This document shows, piece after piece, positions 45,851 through 55,438 of a DNA stretch of 64,000 nucleotides. Origin of the DNA: Bacteroidales bacterium Phil6 (GTDB lineage Bacteria; Bacteroidota; Bacteroidia; Bacteroidales; F082). Each line of letters begins with the position of its first letter. Position 1 is the stretch's first letter. The notes beneath the pieces were generated by a model. The model saw only the letters and a list, made by a program, of their open reading frames with translations, made no database searches and was not told the origin of the DNA. Position numbers and translations under genes: made by a program. Where the stretch lies: NCBI GenBank assembly GCA_002633315.1, contig NWBN01000008.1, positions 43,419 through 107,418 of the forward strand. Reading direction: 5' to 3'.

Positions 45851-47506
45851 TTAAGAATTCAGCAACACTTCTGCGGCTCTGACAGCCTCGACCGAAACCT
45901 TATCGTTACTCAGCATCTTGGCTATCTCACCCACTCTTTCCTCTGATGACAACAATTTGATACAAGAATGGGAATGTTCTCCGGTACTATCTTTATAAAC
46001 AAAGAAATGATATTTTGCTTTACTTGCTATTTGCGGAAGATGGGTTATGCTGACAAGTTGAAGACTCTCTCCCATCTCTCTCATTATAGAACCGAGTTTT
46101 GATGCCACTTCGCCTGACACACCTGTATCTATCTCATCGAATATCAAAGTAGGTACGTAATTATTACGTGCCGCCACGCTCTTCACCGCCAACATAAGAC
46201 GTGACAACTCGCCTCCGGAAGCCACCTTGGATATATCATCTGCCATGACACCTTTGTTGGCTGAGAAAAGAAAACGTATCTTATCATTACCGGTTGACGT
46301 AAAATCATCAAGTTGTTCACAATGAATCTCAAAAACAGCATGAGGCATTGCAAGTTGCCGTATAATACCAATGACCTTTTTTTCAAAATCTTCTTTCGCA
46401 TTCATTCTGCTATCATGCAACTTCTTGGATAAAATTTTCAGTTTTTCCACTTTTGATGCTATATCCTCTTTTTTCGCAGCAATGATATCATCAAGATTTT
46501 CATAATCCGACACTTTATGCTTAAGTTCGTCACGTTTCTCAATAAGAGCAGAATAATCATTGACATGATGTTTCAGCATAAGCCTATTAAGATAATCATA
46601 TCTTTCTTCCAAAACATGCAAAGTATCATCATCATATTGAATATCATCAGCATATCTTTGAATATCGTAAGAAATATCCTTCAGTTCCACATTAGCCGCA
46701 TTCACTCTCTCATAAAGAGATGATATATCCGGAATAAATGTCTTCAATCGATTTAGTAATGATGCAAGTCTGTTAAGCATAGACAATACCGAATTGTCGG
46801 AATTTTCTATCAACGACAGAGCATTATCCAAAGTTTGAGCAACCTCCTCTGCATTTTGCATCATTTTCAAGCGTGAAGACAATTCCTCATACTCATTATC
46901 TTGTAAATCAGCTCGTTTCAACTCTTCATATTGAAACGACATGAACTCATATTCGGCAACACCTCTCCTTGATTTATCCATAAGAGCATCGAGTTCTTTA
47001 TTGCTTTTCACAAAATCATGATATTCAGATTGATAAGACTCCAACAACTGTGTATTATGGGCTGCATTGTCAAGCAATCCAAGTTGGAAGGAATTATCGA
47101 ATAAAAGAATGGAGTCATGCTGAGAATGAATATCAACGAGCAGATTCCCAAGTTCTCTCAGCTGTAACAAAGTTACCGGAGTATCGTTGATAAATGCGCG
47201 AGACCTCTTCTGAGGCGACAACTCTCTTCTCAACACGCATGGCATACTGATATCCAAGTCATTATGTTCGAGAAACGGTCTTATTATATCAATATTCACA
47301 TTGAAATATGCCTCTACTACGCATTTGCGAGACTCGTCAAGCATGACAAAAGAATCAGCTCTTTCGCCAAGAACAAAACCGAGTGCTCCCAGCAATATAG
47401 ATTTTCCGGCGCCTGTCTCACCTGTAATGACAGAAAACCCGTCATCGAAATCTATCGACAACGAGTCTATCAATGCATAATTCGATATATACAGACTGCT
47501 AAGCAT
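45851..47506 (-). CDS. recN: DNA repair protein RecN
   Basis: SMC-like ATPase acting in double-strand-break repair. 551 aa. Seen: Walker A TGETGAGKSILLGALGFVLGERAD (30-53), long coiled coils (about 150-360), the signature VASGGELSRLMLAVKS, Walker B LIFDEIDTGVSGEVASKLG, and a C-terminal H-loop region SITHLPQIASKA. All parts are complete. It ends the conserved bamD-rpoZ-coaBC-DUF4835-recN block and lies 6 nt after the DUF4835 gene. Confidence 0.95.
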   Translation of the reverse strand: MLSSLYISNYALIDSLSIDFDDGFSVITGETGAGKSILLGALGFVLGERADSFVMLDESRKCVVEAYFNVNIDIIRPFLEHNDLDISMPCVLRRELSPQKRSRAFINDTPVTLLQLRELGNLLVDIHSQHDSILLFDNSFQLGLLDNAAHNTQLLESYQSEYHDFVKSNKELDALMDKSRRGVAEYEFMSFQYEELKRADLQDNEYEELSSRLKMMQNAEEVAQTLDNALSLIENSDNSVLSMLNRLASLLNRLKTFIPDISSLYERVNAANVELKDISYDIQRYADDIQYDDDTLHVLEERYDYLNRLMLKHHVNDYSALIEKRDELKHKVSDYENLDDIIAAKKEDIASKVEKLKILSKKLHDSRMNAKEDFEKKVIGIIRQLAMPHAVFEIHCEQLDDFTSTGNDKIRFLFSANKGVMADDISKVASGGELSRLMLAVKSVAARNNYVPTLIFDEIDTGVSGEVASKLGSIMREMGESLQLVSITHLPQIASKAKYHFFVYKDSTGEHSHSCIKLLSSEERVGEIAKMLSNDKVSVEAVRAAEVLLNS

Positions 47507-47512
47507 CCCTCA

Positions 47513-48436
47513 TCATTTCTTTCCGGAAGACGACAGCAAATCTTCATATTCTGTAGCATGAGAAGCGTCAATCTCTCTCAATATGTTTATTGCTTTGGTT
47601 CTTTCCTGCTGCTGTCCTTCAGAATAAACATTCATCCACTCATCTCGTTTGGTATCATTAATGATTTGCAAGAACATCTGGTTAGGTTTTGAAGAATACA
47701 CTTGTTTCAGATATGACAATGAGTTAGTAATAGCAGCACGTCCGTCTTCCACCTTGGAAGACATCACGTCAAGGCCGAGTCTGTGATATTCATAGAGATA
47801 CTGTCGCAATGGTCTATATGCGGCATTGGTAAAAGATTCAAGCAACCAATACCGGTTTTTATTGCTGTCAAATGCCTTCCATCCGGATTCAGAAGCACTT
47901 TGTGCAGCTGTAACAATTTGTTCTGCAGCAACATAGAAATCATCGCCGCCATATAAACCGAATGTATCGAAATATATGCCAAGACACAGATAAGCATAAT
48001 AAGCCAAAGTAGATGTAATATTGGATGTATAACTTGTCTCACTAAAGTCAAGAGGTTGATAATCAATATAAGTAAATGCAAAATCGCTATCAATGTAATT
48101 AAACACCGGGGTATTGAAAGACGACTTAAATGTAGGTCTTCTCAATGCAATATTGATTTCTGCATCATAGTTATTACCATCTTTAGACTTTATTGTCACT
48201 ACTATGGCGCCCTCTAAACGTTCCTGCTGTTCAAATTTAATATTGGTCCACACTCTATTATTAAGAAAGGTGACCATTGCTTCTTCAAGGCTTTCATAAG
48301 CACGCTGGTCAGTACCGCCAACCTGCGAACTATTTATTTTCACCTCGAAATTCAGTTCCTGAGTCTTGGAGGTGAATGACGAAAGCATTAAACATGCCAA
48401 TGTTATCAAAACAATTTTTCTCATAATGCAATTCAT
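47513..48436 (-). CDS. DUF4835 family exported protein
   Basis: 307 aa with an N-terminal signal peptide. It starts at ATG 48436 (ATGA overlap with coaBC) or at the internal ATG 48424 (MRKIVLITLACL), both compatible with export. Seen: QELNFEVKINSSQVGGTDQ just after the signal, AMVTFLNNRVWTN, and long helical regions. This matches the Bacteroidota DUF4835 family, whose members almost always lie between coaBC and recN. Function unknown. The position is the main clue and suggests a conserved, perhaps envelope-related, role. Confidence 0.87.
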   Translation of the reverse strand: MNCIMRKIVLITLACLMLSSFTSKTQELNFEVKINSSQVGGTDQRAYESLEEAMVTFLNNRVWTNIKFEQQERLEGAIVVTIKSKDGNNYDAEINIALRRPTFKSSFNTPVFNYIDSDFAFTYIDYQPLDFSETSYTSNITSTLAYYAYLCLGIYFDTFGLYGGDDFYVAAEQIVTAAQSASESGWKAFDSNKNRYWLLESFTNAAYRPLRQYLYEYHRLGLDVMSSKVEDGRAAITNSLSYLKQVYSSKPNQMFLQIINDTKRDEWMNVYSEGQQQERTKAINILREIDASHATEYEDLLSSSGKK

Positions 48437-49641
48437 TTAACAAGAGATGAATAAATAACATTTACTATATCCGATGCTACTTCGCTTTTTGGTTTAAGGT
48501 CGAAATCTATCATCTCACCATCTTTAACGAAAACAGTCACCTTGTTAGTATTTGTCTTGAATCCCACATCAGGCTGATTCATGACATTTAACACTATCAT
48601 ATCAATTTTTTTGGAATTCAATTTCTTAATAGCGTTATCTATGCCATTATCTGTCTCAAGGGCAAACCCGACAACAAACTGATTATCGTTTTTTTTCTCT
48701 CCGAGAGTTTTTAATATATCTTTATTTTTGACAAGATGTATAACCATCTCATCCACATCAGGGTCTTTTTTTATTTTACTATCGGACACGATTTTCGGTT
48801 TGAAATCAGCCACAGCAGCAGCTAACACTGCAATATCTGTAGAAGGAAAGAACGATATGACTGCATTATACATGTCGTCGGCAGAAGTAACAGGTATCAC
48901 AGATATGTCATTTCTATCTACCCTTATAGAAGAAGGACCGAGGATAAGAGTCACATCAGCGCCCTGATCGGCAAAAACTCGCGCTATCTCAATACCCATA
49001 AGTCCCGAACTATGATTGCCAATAAAACGTACAGGGTCAATAGCCTCAAATGTAGGACCGGCCGTTACCATGACCTTCTTTCCAAGAAACCTCTTTTTTC
49101 TGTTAAAGAACTCATCTATTATAGCAAATATCTTTTCCGGCTCCTCCATTCTGCCTTCACCACACAAACCACTTGCAAGTTCCCCTGAAGAAGGTGTTAT
49201 CATCATACAACCACGATGCTGCAAAGTTTTGATATTATCCTGAGTAGCCTGATGTTTAAACATGTCGAGGTCCATGGCCGGAGCGAACATCACCGGGCAT
49301 TTGGAAGCCAGGAAGACAGTAAGCAGATAATTGTCGGCTATGCCGTTAGCCATCTTCGCAATGGTATTGGCTGAAGCAGGTGCGATAACAAAAAGATCAG
49401 GCCACATGCCAAGTTCCACATGACTGTACCACTGTCCGGTATCAGCATCGAAGCCATTTGACAAAACAGGTGAGCCACTCAACGTAGAGAGTGTGAGTGG
49501 CGTCACGAAATCTTTAGCTGAAGGAGTCATAATGACCCTAACCTCCGCACCTTGTTTCTTCAACATACGAACAAGAAGCGGGATTTTATAGGCGGCAATG
49601 CTACCCGTTATTCCAATAAGAACTTTCTTTCCGGCTTGCAT
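48433..49641 (-). CDS. coaBC: Phosphopantothenoylcysteine synthetase/decarboxylase
   Basis: Bifunctional coenzyme A enzyme: CoaC (decarboxylase) joined to CoaB (ligase). 402 aa from ATG 49641; a longer frame opens only with TTG. Seen: ITGSIAAYKIPLLVRMLKKQGAEVRVIMT (about 11-39), SHVELG with the catalytic His (about 72-77), APASANTIAKMANGIADNYL, PAMDLDMF (about 121-128). In the CoaB half: VTAGPTFEAIDPVRFIGNHSSGLMG (about 193-217), AAVADFKPK and FALETDNGI. It lies between rpoZ and DUF4835 in the conserved block. Confidence 0.95.
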   Translation of the reverse strand: MQAGKKVLIGITGSIAAYKIPLLVRMLKKQGAEVRVIMTPSAKDFVTPLTLSTLSGSPVLSNGFDADTGQWYSHVELGMWPDLFVIAPASANTIAKMANGIADNYLLTVFLASKCPVMFAPAMDLDMFKHQATQDNIKTLQHRGCMMITPSSGELASGLCGEGRMEEPEKIFAIIDEFFNRKKRFLGKKVMVTAGPTFEAIDPVRFIGNHSSGLMGIEIARVFADQGADVTLILGPSSIRVDRNDISVIPVTSADDMYNAVISFFPSTDIAVLAAAVADFKPKIVSDSKIKKDPDVDEMVIHLVKNKDILKTLGEKKNDNQFVVGFALETDNGIDNAIKKLNSKKIDMIVLNVMNQPDVGFKTNTNKVTVFVKDGEMIDFDLKPKSEVASDIVNVIYSSLVK

Positions 49642-49653
49642 TGTCCCCAAATA

Positions 49654-49992
49654 TTAAAAATCACCTTCGCTTTTCTTATTAGGATTGCGATAATATATCT
49701 TATCGTGCAAGAACTCATCTATAGCAATAAGAGTAGGCTTTGGAAGACGTTCATAAAATTTTGCAACCTCAATCTGTTCCTTATTGATAAATGTCTCCTC
49801 AGAGTTTGAATCATTGCTTGTAGCATATTCCTCTATCTTCTTGTTGATTTCCTGTTTCATCTCCACAGCTATCTGATTGGCTCTCTTTGCCAAGATAGCT
49901 ACTGTTTCATAGATGTTACCCGTACCGGCATAAAACTGGTCTTTTTGGCGGGTTATCGCTGTTGTTTCCGTTTTAATTTTCTTAAAATCCAT
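49654..49992 (-). CDS. rpoZ: DNA-directed RNA polymerase subunit omega (Bacteroidota type)
   Basis: 112 aa. Small RNA polymerase subunit that helps assemble beta-prime. Seen: NIYETVAILAKRANQIAVEMKQEI (about 26-49), the helix with the ARRANQI-type motif, followed by a linker and a C-terminal segment LPKPTLIAIDEFLHDKIYYRNP peculiar to Bacteroidota omega. Located between bamD and coaBC, as usual in the phylum. The gaps are 5 nt and 12 nt. Confidence 0.92.
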   Translation of the reverse strand: MDFKKIKTETTAITRQKDQFYAGTGNIYETVAILAKRANQIAVEMKQEINKKIEEYATSNDSNSEETFINKEQIEVAKFYERLPKPTLIAIDEFLHDKIYYRNPNKKSEGDF

Positions 49993-49997
49993 CTTCT

Positions 49998-50810
49998 TTA
50001 TTTATTATTATTTTCCATTCTTGCCAATCTGGCTCTCATTTTTTCCACTACAGGAACAAGTTCTTTCAACTTCTCACTGTCAGGAAAAATATATGATAAT
50101 GTATTGTATTTCTCAAGCGCGAGTTCATAACGTTCTCTTTGTTTGTCTGCAACACTCTTCTCAGCATAATGATAATATGTCATTACCATGTAAACGAGTA
50201 TCTCTTCACGATGTAAAGTCGCAGGATAATCTGCGAGAAAAGCCTCGAATGTTGTTATTGCAGCTTGATATTCATCCATCTTATAATACAGCATCGCCTT
50301 GTTGAAATCTTTCTCTTCTAATTTCAGTCTCAGAGTATCAATGCGGGAATTGGCATCATCGACATAATCGCTTGAAGGATAAGCATCGATAAACTGTTGG
50401 AACTCACGTATGGCATTATGAGTATCTGTCTGGTCCAAAGAGATATTGGGAGACTCCAGATAATAACAATAAGCACTTTTATATAAAGCATCTTCTGTCC
50501 GTCTTCCGAAAGGATAAGTAGAAGCATATCTCTTATAATAATGGCTTGCTATTGAATAATCACCTAATTGGAAGTAACATTCTGCTGTTAAAAAGGCTAT
50601 TTCCTCCCCCTGTGGTTTGCCTCTGTATGCAGACTGCAACATGTCAAAAAGTTCCAACGCCCTATTATAATCTTTTTTCTCATAATATGACATCGCCGCC
50701 TGATATTTCAATTCATTATCAGTACTTTTCAACAACTTAGCATGTTTACCGCATGAAAACATCATTGGCAGACACAAGGCTATCAGAATAATTTTTTTAT
50801 TTCTAAACAT
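49998..50810 (-). CDS. bamD: Outer membrane assembly lipoprotein BamD
   Basis: Lipoprotein of the BAM complex that inserts outer-membrane beta-barrels. 270 aa. Seen: a lipoprotein signal peptide MFRNKKIILIALCLPMMFSC with lipidated Cys20; TPR-like helical repeats (about 32-230): NELKYQAAMSYYEKKDYNRALELFDML, GEEIAFLTAECYFQLGDYSIASHYY, FIDAYPSSDYVDDA; and a Lys/Arg-rich C-terminus. It is first in the block leading to recN. The -7 box TAATTTTG lies only 4 nt before the start, which would make the transcript nearly or fully leaderless. Confidence 0.93.
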   Translation of the reverse strand: MFRNKKIILIALCLPMMFSCGKHAKLLKSTDNELKYQAAMSYYEKKDYNRALELFDMLQSAYRGKPQGEEIAFLTAECYFQLGDYSIASHYYKRYASTYPFGRRTEDALYKSAYCYYLESPNISLDQTDTHNAIREFQQFIDAYPSSDYVDDANSRIDTLRLKLEEKDFNKAMLYYKMDEYQAAITTFEAFLADYPATLHREEILVYMVMTYYHYAEKSVADKQRERYELALEKYNTLSYIFPDSEKLKELVPVVEKMRARLARMENNNK

Positions 50811-50814
50811 GTGG

Positions 50815-50822
50815 CAAAATTA
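50815..50822 (-). promoter_or_regulatory. Candidate -7 box for the bamD block, very close to the start
   Basis: Minus strand TAATTTTG followed by CC. It ends 4 nt before ATG 50810, so transcription starting about 7 nt downstream would begin at the start codon itself. Confidence 0.3.
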
Positions 50823-50902
50823 CATTATTTTCAGCAATCTAAAACGTCATATCGTCAAAAATATTTTACCCAAACAAATACGACGCCTTTCTGTCTGTAT
50901 GA

Positions 50903-53422
50903 TTATTCCACTACAATCTTCCTAACTATATTATGATCTCCAACTTTGACATTCAAGATATACAATCCCGAAATAAGGTCATCAGAAACAACCACGAAAT
51001 TATCATCATTTACCGTTGCTCCTTTCACAATCTGACCATGTATGTTGGTTAAAGTCCATACCACATCTGCTTTTTCATTCAACTTGACATAAATATTCGA
51101 TGATGATGGATTTGGATAGATCATTACAACATTTGCATTTTCTTCTTCCACACCCTGACACGACACGACCACCACTGTCACGGAAGCATCTTTTTCATTA
51201 ATACCGTCAGACACTGTCACAGTATATGTCGTCGTCTCCGAAGGATTAGCCATAGGTGTCGCCGAATGAGCATCATCAAGCGAGGCAGCCGGCGTCCAAT
51301 TATAAGAATATTCCCCTGAACCTCCTGTCACATCTACATAAAGACGTGTTGTCTCACCCTCACATATAGTATCACTCTCACTTCCTGCAATAACGTTCAT
51401 TTCTCCACCCACACAATAAACCACTGCACTCCATCCATATTCTGTTACACTTCCATCAGAAGTAAAACGGAATGTCAATGCGCCTTCATCATTTGTTGCA
51501 GTCAACACTCCCGGTGACGATGATCCTGAATAAGAGCCAATTTGAGTTGCCGAAGTCGTTGTCCCATCATAAACATATAAGACATCATAATCTCTTTCAG
51601 TTTTAAAACTTTCAAATTTCACTCTCAACAATGAACCTTCCGTTGCAGGTAAAAAAGTCATCGTCATATTTTCATTATTGCCATAATCGCCGTCTGCACC
51701 ACCGGTATCATAAAACATGGCATCATTAACCGTTACTGTAGTATTGTTCATGAGATACATCTCAGACACTGTGATAAAATTACGTTTTGTCAACGATTCA
51801 GTATCGCCGGCCTGATTAGTTACAGTAAGAGTAACATCGTAACTACCTACAGCATTGTATTTTATACCTTCCGGATTCTGTTCATTTGATGTGGAAGGCG
51901 TAGCACCTTCGAACTCCCATTCCCATGACACAATGCCTGCTCCCCATGAAGCATCAGTAAAAGAAATTTCCTGTCCTATTCCTATATTAACGTTGCTTGC
52001 TGTAAAATCAGGAATAATGCCTTCTCCTGAGACGAGTTTCACATCGAGATTGACAGCCTCATTATCAGCTACCGTTACAGTATAATCTTTAGGATAATAG
52101 CCATTGGCAGTAAAAGTAAGGGTATATGTTCCACCTTTTATCAATCTGTGATAATCACCTGCCGGAAGATGGCTTCTGACCTTGGAATAATCCTCGTCAT
52201 GACCTGTTATAGTCACCGTCGCCTCCAATGGAGCACCGGTAATGGAATCCGTCACCACTCCGTGAATGCCGTTCAATGCCTGTCCGAGATATGCCATAAT
52301 TGCATTGACATTATAATCCCAATAAGTTGGCAGTTGATACGCAGGAGGTGTTTTGGTATCGGAGCATTCTATGGTAACTTCTCTACATGCATGATAATAA
52401 TTCATATAGTCCTGACGGCCTCCACCCACAGAATACCATTCATAACCGTTGGTAATACCATCATTAAAACCATCCATATAGTTGGTATCGACCTCATGTA
52501 CCAAGTCGGCATATTGACGGCATACATGTTGCCACCAGGCATCATCGACATGTAAATCACTTTCTGTATCCCAGGGATAATTAAGAACCTCAGCACCTCC
52601 ATGATAGTTCGCCCCCATAGTAAAGTTATAATCTTCAGCAAGTTGCATAAACAATTCAGTCTCCTCTGCATAAGGTTTGTTGTCAGGATGAGGACCATCG
52701 TTGAAATCAGGGAAATTGCGATTGATGTCTATGCCGGCAGCATTTTCACGTGTGGCACCGTTAACAGTGTGGTTTCCGTTATGGTAAGTGCCGTCCGGAT
52801 TGGAATTAGGACCAATGAAAATATCCATGTTGTTTACTACATTTTGCACATCAGCATCATTGCTCGTAAGAAGATAATCTATAAGACGCAACATCATAAT
52901 AAAGCCCGTACATTCATCGCCGTGTATGGTAGAAGTATATAAAAATTTCGGTTTCCCGTCAGGATTGCCATTATTAATTCTTGCTATCAATATCTTTCTT
53001 CCGCTTGAAAGAGTACCGAGTTCTATTATGGAACATTTGTCCGGATGTGAAGAAGCGAAGTCATACATCATCGACTCATAAGCCTCATACGTAGGATAAG
53101 AATCCCACTCATATTCCTTACGTGTACCATCGAACATATCATATTCAATCAACATTGAAGGAGGAGTCTCAAGAACAATATCATAACCCATCTCAGAGAA
53201 TTTTTCAAACTCCTTATTATTAGCGTATGCTGTAACGACATTACCTTCAACCTTATCAACAGAAATGATTTTTGCAATTTTTTTCAATTCGGACACATCG
53301 TCAACTTTGAACTTAAAATAAAACTCATTACGTTGGCTCATTATTGAGTGCCAATCTGTTTCCTGTGAATATACGGTCCAAGAAAACAGTAAGAAGAAAC
53401 ATATCAGTAGTCGTGTTTTCAT
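50903..53422 (-). CDS. T9SS-secreted M14 zinc carboxypeptidase
   Basis: 839 aa. Seen: a signal peptide (ending TVYSQET); an N-terminal propeptide-like beta-domain (about 28-105); and an M14 carboxypeptidase domain (about 112-385). The zinc site is STIHGDECTGF (HxxE) plus the third ligand in a TMGANYHGG-type stretch, with the catalytic Glu in CREVTIECSD. Then come a carboxypeptidase-regulatory domain (about 390-470), a PKD-like domain (about 473-555, WEWEFEGATPS), a CUB-like domain (about 560-665) and a SPRYS-like/PKD repeat (about 670-745). The C-terminal T9SS type A sorting domain (about 762-839) has IYPNPSSSNIYV and ends GDHNIVRKIVVE. Probably cell-surface-bound. It lies 6 nt behind dapA and so shares its transcript. 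Confidence 0.9.
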   Translation of the reverse strand: MKTRLLICFFLLFSWTVYSQETDWHSIMSQRNEFYFKFKVDDVSELKKIAKIISVDKVEGNVVTAYANNKEFEKFSEMGYDIVLETPPSMLIEYDMFDGTRKEYEWDSYPTYEAYESMMYDFASSHPDKCSIIELGTLSSGRKILIARINNGNPDGKPKFLYTSTIHGDECTGFIMMLRLIDYLLTSNDADVQNVVNNMDIFIGPNSNPDGTYHNGNHTVNGATRENAAGIDINRNFPDFNDGPHPDNKPYAEETELFMQLAEDYNFTMGANYHGGAEVLNYPWDTESDLHVDDAWWQHVCRQYADLVHEVDTNYMDGFNDGITNGYEWYSVGGGRQDYMNYYHACREVTIECSDTKTPPAYQLPTYWDYNVNAIMAYLGQALNGIHGVVTDSITGAPLEATVTITGHDEDYSKVRSHLPAGDYHRLIKGGTYTLTFTANGYYPKDYTVTVADNEAVNLDVKLVSGEGIIPDFTASNVNIGIGQEISFTDASWGAGIVSWEWEFEGATPSTSNEQNPEGIKYNAVGSYDVTLTVTNQAGDTESLTKRNFITVSEMYLMNNTTVTVNDAMFYDTGGADGDYGNNENMTMTFLPATEGSLLRVKFESFKTERDYDVLYVYDGTTTSATQIGSYSGSSSPGVLTATNDEGALTFRFTSDGSVTEYGWSAVVYCVGGEMNVIAGSESDTICEGETTRLYVDVTGGSGEYSYNWTPAASLDDAHSATPMANPSETTTYTVTVSDGINEKDASVTVVVVSCQGVEEENANVVMIYPNPSSSNIYVKLNEKADVVWTLTNIHGQIVKGATVNDDNFVVVSDDLISGLYILNVKVGDHNIVRKIVVE

Positions 53423-53428
53423 AACAAA

Positions 53429-54316
53429 TCATTTAACTAACAAATATTTACAATTATTTTCTATTTCATTTCCAAGGTTATCGTTTACCGGCAGGAGTGG
53501 CAGGCGTAACACATTATTACACAAGCCTCTATAAGCAAGTAAAGCTTTTATTCCGGCAGGATTGCCATCAGCAAATATAAGACCATTCATTTTAAGCATG
53601 GCATAATGTAAAGGCAGAGCCTCATCATAACGTTTTTCCAACATCAGATGTACCATCTTGCAAAACATCTCAGGGTAAGCGTTGGCAGCTACAGAAATAA
53701 CACCCTTAGCGCCTAACGCCATCATAGGATATGTTATTCCGTCGTCACCGGACAACAAGTCGAAATCTTCCGGTTTGTCGCGCAATATCTCCATAATTTG
53801 CTGCAAGTTGCCGGAAGCCTCCTTCACTGCCACTATATTATCATGACAAGCGAGACGTACTGTCGTAGCAGCCTGCATGTTGACACCTGTTCTGCCGGGC
53901 ACATTATAAAGCACGACAGGGACAGGAGAAGCATCGGCTATAGCAGTAAAATGTGCTATCATGCCACTCTGATTAGGTTTATTATAATAAGGTACTACAC
54001 TGAGAATACCATCAATACCGGTAAAATCCTGTCGTTCAATGCTTTTCAACAATGACATAGTATTGTTTCCTCCCATACCGAGCAACACGGGGCAACGACC
54101 TGCCACAGTATCCACTACCGTTTTGACAACTTTACTTTTCTCGTAATCATCGAGAGTAGGAGACTCGGAAGTGGTACCTAACGCAACCATAAAATCCGAA
54201 CCGTTGTCAAGGTCAAAATTTATCAGATTTCTCAAAGAGGCATAATCTACAGAACCATCCTCATTAAAAGGTGTCACAAGAGCCACACCGGTACCGATGA
54301 ATTTATTTTTTTTCAT
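53429..54316 (-). CDS. dapA: 4-hydroxy-tetrahydrodipicolinate synthase
   Basis: First committed step of lysine/diaminopimelate synthesis, condensing pyruvate with aspartate semialdehyde. 295 aa. Seen: GTGVALVTPFNEDGSVDY (8-25), LGTTSESPTL (46-55), Tyr137 and Arg142 in VVLYNVPGRTG, Schiff-base Lys165 in VAVKEASGN, and LLSGDDGITYPMMALGAKGVISV (about 187-209). Complete and typical. It has its own -7 box at 54457 and is followed after 6 nt by the secreted M14 carboxypeptidase gene. Confidence 0.95.
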   Translation of the reverse strand: MKKNKFIGTGVALVTPFNEDGSVDYASLRNLINFDLDNGSDFMVALGTTSESPTLDDYEKSKVVKTVVDTVAGRCPVLLGMGGNNTMSLLKSIERQDFTGIDGILSVVPYYNKPNQSGMIAHFTAIADASPVPVVLYNVPGRTGVNMQAATTVRLACHDNIVAVKEASGNLQQIMEILRDKPEDFDLLSGDDGITYPMMALGAKGVISVAANAYPEMFCKMVHLMLEKRYDEALPLHYAMLKMNGLIFADGNPAGIKALLAYRGLCNNVLRLPLLPVNDNLGNEIENNCKYLLVK

Positions 54317-54456
54317 TTCTTTTATTTATAACCAAACATATCATCTTTCTCCAACTTTATCACAAGACAATACATCCGACAAATTTATCATCATGTATCA
54401 CAACAACTTACACAAATACATAAACAAAATAAAATACATGTTATGTTTTTAATATG

Positions 54457-54464
54457 CAAAGGTA
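54457..54464 (-). promoter_or_regulatory. Candidate -7 box for dapA
   Basis: Minus strand TACCTTTG followed by CA. The leader would be about 140 nt. No lysine riboswitch structure was recognised in it. Confidence 0.4.
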
Positions 54465-54561
54465 CATTATTATTGTCAATTATCTATGTGTTTTATCAAT
54501 TTTTTTCAAAATCAAGATGAGATAAATTCAACAATATCACTAAGAGAATTATGGAAATTTA

Positions 54562-54569
54562 TAATTTTG
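54562..54569 (+). promoter_or_regulatory. Candidate -7 box for the MBL hydrolase gene
   Basis: TAATTTTG followed by CAAT, 19 nt before the start at 54589. Confidence 0.4.
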
Positions 54570-54588
54570 CAATATAATAAACGATGAA

Positions 54589-55356
54589 ATGAAGATAACT
54601 GTACTTGGCAGCGGCACATCTCAGGGTGTGCCTATAATAGGTTGTGAATGTGAAGTTTGCAAATCCGATGACCCTAAGGACAAACGATTGAGGACATCTA
54701 TATTAATAGAAGAGAAAGACACAGTGATATGTATAGATGCAGGTCCGGATTTCAGGGCCCAAATGTTGAGAGCCGGTGTCACACATCTTGATGCCATTCT
54801 GATAACACATCAACACAAAGACCACATAGGAGGTCTCGACGATGTAAGACCCTTTAACTTCATTCAGCATAAAGCAATGCCAATATATGCCTCATCGGAG
54901 GCACAACGAGAGATAATGCGAGAGTATTCATACGCTTTTGTTGAAGAAGACAAACGCTATCCCGGCTCACCAAGTTACAATCTCATTGATATTGACGGAA
55001 GTCCTATTATAATCAACGACATCTCCATTGAACCAATAAAATTAGACCATTTCAACATGCTTTGTTATGCATTCAGAACTGGTATTTTCGGATATGTCAC
55101 AGACTTGAGTTATCTTTCCGAAGAAGCTTTTCAGAAACTGTCAGGCATTGAATACCTTGTCATTGAAGCGTTGCGTGAAGAACCGCATTATTCTCATCTT
55201 TGTCTATCACAAGCCATTGAAATAGCTGAAAAATTAAATGTCCGTAAGACATGGTTCACGCATGTAGGACACCGTATGGGTAAGGCTGCCGAGGTTAACC
55301 CGGCACTGCCGGCAAACATGATGTTGGCATACGACGGACTTATTATTGAAATATAA
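54589..55356 (+). CDS. MBL-fold metallohydrolase (PhnP-like)
   Basis: 255 aa, cytoplasmic. Seen: LGSGTSQGVPIIGC (6-19) followed by a CxxC pair (Cys21, Cys24) that may bind zinc, DAGPDFRAQML (50-60), the metal motif His74-x-His76-x-Asp78-His79 in THQHKDHIGGLDDVRPF, and C-terminal THVGHRMG. The GTSQGVP and CxxC features match the PhnP/cyclic-phosphodiesterase branch and the lipoate-linked MBL proteins common in Bacteroidota. The exact substrate is unknown. It is a single gene with its own terminator at 55385. Confidence 0.88.
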   Translation: MKITVLGSGTSQGVPIIGCECEVCKSDDPKDKRLRTSILIEEKDTVICIDAGPDFRAQMLRAGVTHLDAILITHQHKDHIGGLDDVRPFNFIQHKAMPIYASSEAQREIMREYSYAFVEEDKRYPGSPSYNLIDIDGSPIIINDISIEPIKLDHFNMLCYAFRTGIFGYVTDLSYLSEEAFQKLSGIEYLVIEALREEPHYSHLCLSQAIEIAEKLNVRKTWFTHVGHRMGKAAEVNPALPANMMLAYDGLIIEI

Positions 55357-55384
55357 AACTTATAATTTTTTATTTACTGAACAC

Positions 55385-55416
55385 AAAAAAGACCGGCATT
55401 AGAACCGGTCTTTTTT
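55385..55416. terminator. Bidirectional terminator
   Basis: Perfect 12-bp inverted repeat AAAAAAGACCGG / CCGGTCTTTTTT with an 8-nt loop. It lies between the convergent MBL hydrolase and OmpA-like genes, with A and T runs on both sides. Confidence 0.92.
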
Positions 55417-55438
55417 ATAATGTCAATATGTAAATTTA

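Noticed and set aside
54317..54456. Lysine riboswitch in the dapA leader
   Set aside because: The 140-nt leader shows no conserved L-box segments or stable multi-stem structure.
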